From the NCBI GenBank assembly GCA_016840185.1, contig JAEOSV010000058.1, forward strand, positions 1 to 12,142: 12,142 bases of DNA. Reading direction: 5' to 3'. The notes beneath the pieces are model-generated. The model saw nothing but the letters and a program-made list of their open reading frames with translations. It was not told the origin of the DNA and did not search any database. The position numbers and the translations under genes were made by a program. Shown in pieces: positions 5,590 through 12,028 of the stretch (within the stretch, counting starts at the first letter, position 1; each line of letters begins with the position of its first letter). This DNA is from Candidatus Hermodarchaeota archaeon (lineage in GTDB: Archaea; Asgardarchaeota; Hermodarchaeia; Hermodarchaeales; Hermodarchaeaceae).

Positions 5590-6402
5590 CTATTTCTTCT
5601 TAAGAACTGATACAATTTTGTCCTGGATACGGTCAAAGTTGCTGCCTAAAATCTCAATATTCTCAAGGTTTCCTTCTCCTAATCCTCGTTCCATGGCTTT
5701 CTTAATTATCGGCATTTTCTGTGGATCTTTTCCAAATAAGGCAAAACCAACCGCATCCACGGCAACGGCATCCCGTCCAACAAGAATAACATTCGACTTC
5801 ACACGTTTGTCGACCTTAGCGGCAGGTGTTGGGAAAGCATAGGTTCCATCAATTACCGCTAAATCAATTCCGCCCACGGCTTCAAAGAGGTCAAGAATCA
5901 CGTTTTCGATATTCTTGTGGTAGACCGCTTTCTTTCTCATCGGAGGTAGTCCAAATAGGTTCTTGATTACAGACCCTCGTGAATAGCGTCGCAAGGTATG
6001 TGAGCTAACTAGTACACGGTTTTCAAAGAGTAAATGAGAAAGCGGCATTTCTTCTCCACCAATAGCAACGGGTTTGGTGTCCATATCCTCGGAGAGATTA
6101 AAGGGCACAACACGGTTGGAAAACAGTTTGCTCCAAATCTGAAGGCGTTCAGTTCCCGTGCCCCGATAATTATCTGATTCAATCATCCAGATTTTTGGTG
6201 ATTGTTTAAAACCATCAACAATGGCATGAGCTACAGGAACGGTTGTGTAGGCTTGTTGTTTAGGTTCAAACACTCCTACTTTGAACAGTACTTCGCGTTT
6301 AGGAGTATTTAGATCATCAATTCCACCGATAAGTTCCAAAGCTCGTTGAAAGGACCCAGAAGCATCCTTTCCGATATCCACTAACGCTACTTTTACCATC
6401 AT
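5590..6402 (-). CDS. DUF362 domain protein without ferredoxin part
   Basis: The protein has about 270 residues and the DUF362 pattern: a TTVPVAHAIVDGF-type N-terminal region, a SDNYRGTGT segment, LLFENRVLVSSHTL, a central IDLAVIDGTYAFPTPAAK, and the hallmark VILVGRDAVAVDAVGFALFG followed by AMERGLGEGNLENIEILG near the C-terminus. Many DUF362 proteins carry a 4Fe-4S ferredoxin domain; this one has no cysteine at all, so it cannot hold a cysteine-ligated cluster. The family's biochemical role is not established. The start is uncertain among GTG 6405, ATG 6402 and ATG 6399, with no clear ribosome-binding site; 6402 is used. It is divergent from the phosphatase gene (6507) and convergent with the helical orphan. 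Confidence 0.83.
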   Translation of the reverse strand: MMVKVALVDIGKDASGSFQRALELIGGIDDLNTPKREVLFKVGVFEPKQQAYTTVPVAHAIVDGFKQSPKIWMIESDNYRGTGTERLQIWSKLFSNRVVPFNLSEDMDTKPVAIGGEEMPLSHLLFENRVLVSSHTLRRYSRGSVIKNLFGLPPMRKKAVYHKNIENVILDLFEAVGGIDLAVIDGTYAFPTPAAKVDKRVKSNVILVGRDAVAVDAVGFALFGKDPQKMPIIKKAMERGLGEGNLENIEILGSNFDRIQDKIVSVLKKK

Positions 6403-6506
6403 CACGCACGTCTCATATTTCTAAACACAGAACACCTCTTAGCATTCCGCATGAACTAAAAGTCTATTTACTCTGGCATATCATCTCTGTAGTAGTGTGA
6501 AATTCC

Positions 6507-6959
6507 ATGGCTGAAACTTGTGGCTTCTACTGGCTAGTAGAGGGAGAACTCGCTGGATCTGCTTATCCTGGCCCCTGTCTGGATTGGCTATATGCCGAGC
6601 AGGGAATACGTGCGATACTCTCACTTCAACGGCTAACTTCAGACGATTTACAACAAGCGGAATCATTAGGATTCCAAGTCAAAACAATAGCCATCACTGA
6701 TTTCACAGCAGGTTCACCAGAACAACGAAAAAACGCAATTCGAGCGATCGATGAATTTCTAGAGAACAACCTTCCAACCCTTGTCCATTGTCAAGGAGGT
6801 TTAGGGCGAACTGGGATGGTCCTGGCGCTTCATCTTGTACACCGAAAGGGTGTAACCCCTGAATCTGCGATATCTCAAATTCGTCAACTTCGCAAAGGGT
6901 CTATTGAAGCGAATACTGGGCAAGAAAAGGCGATTTACGAGAAAGAGACTGCGTGCTAG
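6507..6959 (+). CDS. DUSP23/VHZ-like protein tyrosine (dual-specificity) phosphatase
   Basis: This 150-residue protein carries the cysteine-phosphatase P-loop VHCQGGLGRTG, with nucleophile Cys95 and phosphate-binding Arg101. The probable general acid is Asp65 in the ITDFTAGSPEQ loop. The start (LVEGELAGSAYPG) and the C-terminal RQLRKGSIEANTGQEKAIYE segment closely follow DUSP23/VHZ, the smallest dual-specificity phosphatases, and their archaeal relatives; it is a catalytic domain alone. It should dephosphorylate phosphotyrosine or phosphoserine/threonine proteins in the cytoplasm; its substrate is unknown. No kinase lies beside it. ATG 6507 gives the complete fold. It ends 20 bp from the convergent dihydropyrimidinase stop. 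Confidence 0.88.
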   Translation: MAETCGFYWLVEGELAGSAYPGPCLDWLYAEQGIRAILSLQRLTSDDLQQAESLGFQVKTIAITDFTAGSPEQRKNAIRAIDEFLENNLPTLVHCQGGLGRTGMVLALHLVHRKGVTPESAISQIRQLRKGSIEANTGQEKAIYEKETAC

Positions 6960-6979
6960 ACCCGACCATTAGCTGGGTT

Positions 6980-8377
6980 CTAAATATCTAGCTCTTTGAT
7001 GGCTTGGCGTTTAAGGAACTGCCCGTGTCCACACTCGCCAACAAATTTACCATCAGACACTACGATCTTTCCTCGTGAAATGGTCGTATGTGGATAACCT
7101 TCCAGTTGCCAGCCTTCAAAGGGGCTCCAATCACAATTTGTTTGAAGGTCCTTTGCATGAAGGGTTAGTTTCTTGTTCGGATCAAGCACAACGAGGTCCG
7201 CATCGCTTCCCTCAGCTATTTCTCCCTTCTGGGGATACATTCCAAAGATTTTCGCTGGATTAGTGCTTGCTAATCTTACGAGGTGATTTAGGGAAAATCG
7301 ACCTTTACCTACTCCTTCCGTGTAGAGGAGCGGAAACATCGTTTCTACGCCGGGCAGTCCAAAGGGAATCTTTCGGAAATCACCTTTCCATAGAGCTTTT
7401 TGTTTTGTATCAAATGTGCAGGTGTCGGTTGCGACGATTTGTATGTCACCATTGATAAGGCCCTGCCAGAGTCGTGCGCTATCTTCTTTTTTCTTAATCT
7501 GTGGACAGGTGGCATATAGGTGCCCGTTTTCTCCTTTGAACACGGAGTCATCAAGAAGAAGGTACTGAGGGCAGGTTTCCGCGTATACATGTACTCCTCT
7601 TGCTCGTGCATCATGAACGTACTGGGCACTCTCTCCGGCTGACATGTGCACAATATACAGGCGACCCCCTGTGACTTCAGCCCATTTGATGGCTCGCTGG
7701 ACCGCTTCGGATTCGGTAAAATCTGGTCGAGAAAGGGTATGTGCATATGCTCCCCATTTTTCCTTCTCTTGAGCGTACCGTTCAATGAGCATGTCAAGAA
7801 TATCAACACTTTCGGCATGGACTCCAATCATTCCCCCGAATTTTTTAGTTTCTTCGAGAGCCTGAAAAAGCATGCCATCATCTGCCATCCAGCCCTGTTC
7901 TTTGTAGATCATGAACATTTTGAAAGTGGGGATTCCATAGTCGATAACTTGTTGGATTTCGGCTTGAGTTTGTGGATTCCAGTCAGTTATTGCGGCATGT
8001 AGTCCGTAATCAACACAGACTCGCCCATCTGCTTCTTTTCGACGGGCTTCCACTGCGTCCATGATGGTGTGGCCTTTCTGTTGAATAGCAAAATCGAGGA
8101 CCGTTGTGACTCCTCCCACTGCGGCGGCTTTGGTGCCGTTTTCAAAGTCATCTGCTGAAATTGTACCACCAAAAGGGAGTTGAAGATGAACGTGAACATC
8201 AATAGCGCCAGGAAACACGTACATCTCCTTGGCGTCGACAATTATTGTATCCGAGTTAGCCTCCAAGCTTTCAGAAATTTTAACGATTTTCTCGTCTTTT
8301 ATTCCAACATCGGCTTGTCGAGTATCGGTGGCGGTAACGATGGTTCCATTTTTGATCAATAGATCCAGTTTCACCAT
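6980..8377 (-). CDS. hydA: Dihydropyrimidinase (hydantoinase family)
   Basis: This 465-residue cyclic amidohydrolase opens 5,6-dihydrouracil or dihydrothymine to N-carbamoyl-beta-alanine or N-carbamoyl-3-aminoisobutyrate. The binuclear metal site is complete: His62 and His64 (DVHVHLQLPFGG), the lysine to be carboxylated Lys153 (TFKMFMIYK), His187 (GVHAES), His244 (VHMSAGES) and Asp318 (VATDTC). Tyr158 after the Lys matches the substrate-binding Tyr of dihydropyrimidinases. The C-terminal part has the usual NPAKIFGMYPQKGEIAEGSDADLVVLDP. Length is normal for the family. Allantoinase or D-hydantoinase activity cannot be excluded from sequence, but neighbouring beta-ureidopropionase, beta-alanine-type aminotransferase and PreA favour pyrimidine breakdown. 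It is divergent from the beta-ureidopropionase gene with 74 bp between them; the ATG at 8377 is preceded by GAAGAAGGGACTT, only a weak ribosome-binding site. Confidence 0.92.
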   Translation of the reverse strand: MVKLDLLIKNGTIVTATDTRQADVGIKDEKIVKISESLEANSDTIIVDAKEMYVFPGAIDVHVHLQLPFGGTISADDFENGTKAAAVGGVTTVLDFAIQQKGHTIMDAVEARRKEADGRVCVDYGLHAAITDWNPQTQAEIQQVIDYGIPTFKMFMIYKEQGWMADDGMLFQALEETKKFGGMIGVHAESVDILDMLIERYAQEKEKWGAYAHTLSRPDFTESEAVQRAIKWAEVTGGRLYIVHMSAGESAQYVHDARARGVHVYAETCPQYLLLDDSVFKGENGHLYATCPQIKKKEDSARLWQGLINGDIQIVATDTCTFDTKQKALWKGDFRKIPFGLPGVETMFPLLYTEGVGKGRFSLNHLVRLASTNPAKIFGMYPQKGEIAEGSDADLVVLDPNKKLTLHAKDLQTNCDWSPFEGWQLEGYPHTTISRGKIVVSDGKFVGECGHGQFLKRQAIKELDI

Positions 8378-8451
8378 AAGTCCCTTCTTCAGGTTTTCAT
8401 CCTCTTTTTGCCATTTATTGCTTTGGGAAATGCCTAAATCACGAAAAACCT

Positions 8452-9351
8452 ATGTCTTTGTACTATTCATGTTGGGTGTTGACAGTGCGAAAAGTCCGTA
8501 TTGGTTTGGTACAAGCCCGCTGGGAAGGCAGCGTATCAGATGAAAAAACAATTCGATTAAACGTTGAAAAGATGATTCAAAAACACGAAGCCTATGCTGA
8601 AACCGCTGCTAAAGAAGGAGTTCACATTCTCTGTTTCCAAGAACTTTTCTTTGGTCCATATTTTTGTGCGGAACAAAAACCACTCTGGTATAAATTCGCT
8701 GAACCGATTCCCGGACCTATGAGTGATCGAATGAGTCATCTAGCGAAAACCAATAACCTCATTCTAATTGCCCCAATGTATGAAGAGGATCTAGCTGGAA
8801 CCTATTACAATACTGCGATAATTGTTGACAATCAAGGAAAGTTGCTTGGAAAATATCGCAAAACTCATATTCCCCATCTTGGTCCCGGTTTTTGGGAGAA
8901 ATTCTATTTTAAACCCGGAAACTTGGGATACCCCGTTTTTGAGACGATGTACGGAAAGATTGGTATCTATATCTGCTATGATCGACACTTCCCTGAAGGA
9001 GCCAGGGCTTTGGGACTAAATGGTGCAGAAATTGTGTTCAATCCCTCTGCAACCGTTCAAGGGCTCTCGGATCACCTTTGGCAACTTGAACAACCCGCTC
9101 ACGCTATCGCCAATGGCTATTTCATTGCCGCCATCAATCGCGTAGGTGAGAGCCCATGGAAAATGGGAACCTTCTATGGAACCTCGTATGTAGCAAATCC
9201 ACGAGGGGAAATTGTCAAACAAGCCTCAACGGATAAAGACGAACTCCTAATTGTTGACATCGATCTGGATATGATTAAGGAAGTCCGTTCCACATGGCAA
9301 TTCTATCGAGATCGGCGCCCCGATCTCTACGGAAAGTTATGTGACCCCTAG
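8452..9351 (+). CDS. Beta-ureidopropionase (N-carbamoyl-beta-alanine amidohydrolase), nitrilase superfamily
   Basis: It hydrolyses N-carbamoyl-beta-alanine to beta-alanine, CO2 and ammonia, the step after dihydropyrimidinase. The nitrilase-fold triad is present: Glu64 (CFQELFFGPYF), Lys137 (GKYRKTHIP) and Cys175 (IYICYDRHFPEG). NGAEIVFNPSATVQGLSDHLW, AINRVG and FYGTSYVANPRG follow eukaryotic UPB1 closely and separate it from plain nitrilases. N-carbamoylputrescine amidase is the main alternative; the neighbourhood argues against it. ATG 8452 gives 299 residues, but the first 11 (MSLYYSCWVLT) look non-native; GTG 8485 would start VRKVRIGLVQ, where the family usually begins. Neither has a well-spaced ribosome-binding site. 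An AT-rich TTTATT at about 8414-8419 could serve both divergent promoters. Its stop overlaps the convergent aminotransferase stop. Confidence 0.9.
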   Translation: MSLYYSCWVLTVRKVRIGLVQARWEGSVSDEKTIRLNVEKMIQKHEAYAETAAKEGVHILCFQELFFGPYFCAEQKPLWYKFAEPIPGPMSDRMSHLAKTNNLILIAPMYEEDLAGTYYNTAIIVDNQGKLLGKYRKTHIPHLGPGFWEKFYFKPGNLGYPVFETMYGKIGIYICYDRHFPEGARALGLNGAEIVFNPSATVQGLSDHLWQLEQPAHAIANGYFIAAINRVGESPWKMGTFYGTSYVANPRGEIVKQASTDKDELLIVDIDLDMIKEVRSTWQFYRDRRPDLYGKLCDP

Positions 9352-10685
9352 ATTGTTTTCTCGACTTGCGTGAAGGCTTTATCTAGGATTTGGTATGCCT
9401 CATCGATTTGTTCTTTGGTGAGTTCAAGTGGAGGTTGGATTCGAATTGCGTTTCCGTCGATTCCTCCTTTGCCTATGAGCAGTCCTTCCGTTTTGCAGAT
9501 TTCCATCACTTGGAGTAATTCCTGTGGGGCAGGTTCCTTTGTCTCTTGATTTCGAACCAATTCAATCCCCTGCATCATTCCTTGTCCACGAACCTCGCCA
9601 ACAATTTTGTGTTCTTGTTTGAGGGCATCTAGCTGTTTTCTTAGATACGCTCCATTTTCGGCTGCCCGTTGGAGGTAATTGCTTTCCTGAATAATATCAA
9701 GAACAGCAATGGCTCCTGCACAGGATAACGGATTGCCTCCAAAGGTAGCGAAACTGTCAGTAGTCGTATAATCCGCTGCATATTCCGGGTGAGTTAAGAA
9801 TCCACCAATTGGAATCCCACTTCCAAATCCCTTAGCTAGAGTTATGATGTCCGGATTGACTCCTGTATGTTGAATACCCCACCATTTTTTCCCTGTTCGA
9901 CCAAATCCCGTTTGCACTTCATCACTAATATACAGCCCACCGAACTCCTTCACAATTTCATTGGTAATCTGAAAGAACTCAGGAGGTGGCTGAATAATAC
10001 CTCCAACACCTTGGATCGGCTCAACGATAAACGCTGCAAGAGCTTTGTTAGTTTGAGTCCGGATTATTTCTCGGAGATATCGCGCGCACTGTGTATCACA
10101 TTCAGGGTACTCTTTGCCAAAGGGACACCGATAGCAGTACCCATATGGTTGAAATCGAACACCAGGTGGATGTGCTTCAGGAACCGTACGCCATCCAGCA
10201 CTTGACAGTTCTCGTGCAAGAGTTGTTCGTCCGTGGTATGCATGAGTACACGCTACCACATAGGGATTATTTTTGAATTTACGCGCCATGAAGAGTGCGC
10301 CTTCATTGGCTTCGGAGCCACTATTTACGATAAACGACTGGGTTAATCCTTTAGGCGCAATTTCTGCTAGGCGTTTCGCCAAAACCGCATATGGAATCGT
10401 TGCGTACAACGAACTCGTATAGACTAACCGGTCTAGCTGCCATTTCAATGTCGCAACAAACTTGGGATGAGTATATCCAGTAATTGTCGTACAAATGCCA
10501 GCAAACAAGTCTATGTAGTGTTTTCCCTTCGCATCTTCAAGAGTTGCGCCTTCACCACGAATCAGAAGTAACGGTTCTTCATAATAGTGAGCAATTGCAG
10601 GAATGACGTGTTTCTTTTCCATTTCTAAGATTTTTTCAGTTGAATATGCCTGACGTAAATCATCGGGAACGAGCTTTTCATCCAT
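9348..10685 (-). CDS. Class III aminotransferase, AGXT2/beta-alanine-pyruvate type
   Basis: This PLP-dependent fold-type I aminotransferase has 445 residues from ATG 10685. The PLP lysine is Lys285 (TLAKGFGSGIPIGG); Asp255 (ISDEVQTGFGRTG) would contact the pyridine nitrogen, and NSGSEANEGA (about 121-130) binds phosphate. The C-terminal GEVRGQGMMQGIELV and GLLIGKGGIDGNAIRIQPPLELT resemble AGXT2, which transaminates 3-aminoisobutyrate and beta-alanine, the end products of the neighbouring enzymes. GABA aminotransferase is the other option. A four-cysteine insert CYRC-x8-CDTQC (Cys184, 187, 196, 200) may bind metal. GTG 10703 and ATG 10700 are also in frame, but GGAGTTGA (10691-10698), 7 of 8 matches to the archaeal RBS and 5 bases before ATG 10685, decides for the latter. 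It is divergent from preA. Confidence 0.88.
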   Translation of the reverse strand: MDEKLVPDDLRQAYSTEKILEMEKKHVIPAIAHYYEEPLLLIRGEGATLEDAKGKHYIDLFAGICTTITGYTHPKFVATLKWQLDRLVYTSSLYATIPYAVLAKRLAEIAPKGLTQSFIVNSGSEANEGALFMARKFKNNPYVVACTHAYHGRTTLARELSSAGWRTVPEAHPPGVRFQPYGYCYRCPFGKEYPECDTQCARYLREIIRTQTNKALAAFIVEPIQGVGGIIQPPPEFFQITNEIVKEFGGLYISDEVQTGFGRTGKKWWGIQHTGVNPDIITLAKGFGSGIPIGGFLTHPEYAADYTTTDSFATFGGNPLSCAGAIAVLDIIQESNYLQRAAENGAYLRKQLDALKQEHKIVGEVRGQGMMQGIELVRNQETKEPAPQELLQVMEICKTEGLLIGKGGIDGNAIRIQPPLELTKEQIDEAYQILDKAFTQVEKTI

Positions 10686-10690
10686 GATAG

Positions 10691-10698
10691 TCAACTCC
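10691..10698 (-). promoter_or_regulatory. Ribosome-binding site deciding the aminotransferase start
   Basis: GGAGTTGA matches GGAGGTGA at 7 of 8 positions and is spaced 5 bases from ATG 10685, the same spacing as the preA site on the other strand. It overlaps the upstream in-frame GTG and ATG codons, which would then be noncoding. Confidence 0.6.
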
Positions 10699-10713
10699 AT
10701 CACAGGGACCTAA

Positions 10714-10729
10714 TGACTATGTGTAGTCA
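10714..10729. promoter_or_regulatory. Palindrome TGACTA-TGTG-TAGTCA between aminotransferase gene and preA
   Basis: Two perfect 6-bp arms around a 4-bp spacer lie in the 103-bp divergent region. A third half-site TAGTCA (10688-10693) overlaps the aminotransferase ribosome-binding site. The palindrome is about 7 bp upstream of the TATA-like box of preA and where the aminotransferase promoter should be. This is the placement of an operator for a pathway regulator, but no binding protein is known. Confidence 0.45.
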
Positions 10730-10735
10730 CCTAAA

Positions 10736-10745
10736 GGTTTTATCC
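10736..10745 (+). promoter_or_regulatory. TATA-like box of preA
   Basis: GGTTTTATCC, preceded by the purine-rich CTAAA, is centred about 48 bases before ATG 10789. It predicts transcription from about 10766 and a leader of about 23 bases that holds the ribosome-binding site. Confidence 0.35.
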
Positions 10746-10775
10746 AGAAGAACCATCTAATTAGAATCAATAACT

Positions 10776-10783
10776 GGATGTGA
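10776..10783 (+). promoter_or_regulatory. Ribosome-binding site deciding the preA start
   Basis: GGATGTGA matches GGAGGTGA at 7 of 8 positions and is 5 bases before ATG 10789. The in-frame GTG at 10780 lies inside this site and so is unlikely to be the start. Confidence 0.6.
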
Positions 10784-10788
10784 ATTTT

Positions 10789-12003
10789 ATGTCCAAACAT
10801 CCCTTGGCAATTGAATTCGCAGGGATCCCTTTTTCGAATCCCTTTATGCTTTCATCTGCACCACCAACGCTTGATGCCCAACGTGTTATTCGCGCGGCGA
10901 AACTGGGCTGGGGTGGAGCGGTTCTTAAAACAGTGACAGAGGAACCCACCGTGGATCCACGTACACGTCTGGGCGTCTTACGCAAACAGGGAAAGCTCAT
11001 CGGGATGAACAATATTGAACTTCTCTCTCGCCATTCACTCAAACAATGGACAGACTCCTGGATTCCCGAAATCAAAAACAAAGCACCTGAAGACTTTGTA
11101 GTTGTTGCCAGTATCATGTCCAGCCCCGAACCCGAAGGCTGGACGGCTCTTGCTGAAACAATGTCGCAAACAGGTGTCAATGCCTTAGAACTCAACGTCT
11201 CCTGTCCCCATGGATCTCCAGAGAAACATATGGGGGCATTTATTGGGCAAAATCCTAATCTCGTTGAACAAGTAACTAAGGCAGCGAAGAAGGGAACAGA
11301 TCTACCAATCTTAGTGAAATTAACGCCAAATGTGACTGATATCGTTCCTATTGCCAAAGCCGCTGTAAAGGGCGGTGCGGATGCCTTATCTGCGATTAAT
11401 ACCGTTGAATCGCTTATTGGCATTGATATTGAAACTGCAACTCCGCATCCATTTGCCTATGATCCAGACCTAACCAATCCCCAAAGCACCTACGGAGGAT
11501 TCTGTGGTCCCGCTGTTCGACCCCTAGGCTTGCGATTTGTTTCACAAATTGCAAAGGCGATTCCATCAATGCCAATCTCTGGAATGGGGGGAATTGAAAA
11601 TTGGCAAAACGCGGTGGAATACCTGATGGTGGGCGCCAGTACCCTTCAGGTCTGTACTGCGGTCATGTGGTATGGGTTTCGAATAATCCGTGATATAACC
11701 AAGCATCTGATTGAATTCATGAATAAGCAGGGTTACAAGACAATTGAGGAGATGGTTGGTAAAGCCCTACCCAAAATCACCACATGGACTGATTTACCGA
11801 AACTACCCCCAATCATCGCTTACATCAATCCTGAAAAATGTGAACTTGGAAAAGAATGCATGATTGCCTGTGCTGATGCTGGGTATCAGGCGATTCGCAT
11901 GGTCGGAAAGCATCTCGTTGTCGACCCAGAGAAATGCGATGGGTGCGGACTCTGCGCAGTCGTCTGCGGTGCGAATGCTGTTGAATTTTTGAAAAAAGAA
12001 TAA
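10789..12003 (+). CDS. preA: Dihydropyrimidine dehydrogenase subunit PreA (FMN barrel + ferredoxin domain)
   Basis: It should reduce uracil or thymine to the 5,6-dihydro form, the first step of reductive pyrimidine breakdown. From ATG 10789 it has 404 residues. An FMN-binding TIM barrel (about 1-310) carries NPFMLSSAPPT, IGMNNIELLSRHS, ALELNVSCPHGSPEKHMG, LVKLTPNVTDI, TYGGFCGPAVRPLGLR and SGMGGIENWQNAVEYLMVGASTLQVCTAVM. A C-terminal ferredoxin domain (about 345-400) follows. Its second motif is a normal CDGCGLCAVVC (Cys383, 386, 389, 393), but the first has Gly354 where the second Cys belongs (Cys351, Gly354, Cys357, Cys361). Ile152 sits where I align the catalytic Cys of mammalian DPD. Bacterial PreA works with the FAD/NAD subunit PreT, which is not in the window, so the electron donor may be ferredoxin. 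It is divergent from the aminotransferase gene and leads into a ferritin-like gene. Confidence 0.9.
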   Translation: MSKHPLAIEFAGIPFSNPFMLSSAPPTLDAQRVIRAAKLGWGGAVLKTVTEEPTVDPRTRLGVLRKQGKLIGMNNIELLSRHSLKQWTDSWIPEIKNKAPEDFVVVASIMSSPEPEGWTALAETMSQTGVNALELNVSCPHGSPEKHMGAFIGQNPNLVEQVTKAAKKGTDLPILVKLTPNVTDIVPIAKAAVKGGADALSAINTVESLIGIDIETATPHPFAYDPDLTNPQSTYGGFCGPAVRPLGLRFVSQIAKAIPSMPISGMGGIENWQNAVEYLMVGASTLQVCTAVMWYGFRIIRDITKHLIEFMNKQGYKTIEEMVGKALPKITTWTDLPKLPPIIAYINPEKCELGKECMIACADAGYQAIRMVGKHLVVDPEKCDGCGLCAVVCGANAVEFLKKE

Positions 12004-12028
12004 ACCACCCGCTAAAAGAGGTATGATT

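Noticed and set aside
7345..7827. 160-codon minus-strand ORF inside the dihydropyrimidinase gene
   Set aside because: It is in another frame of a gene whose metal ligands are all conserved, with an implausible composition.
10767..11423. 218-codon ORF antisense to preA
   Set aside because: The preA frame has strong motif-level homology; the antisense frame is Ser/Pro-rich with no recognisable domain, typical of a shadow ORF.
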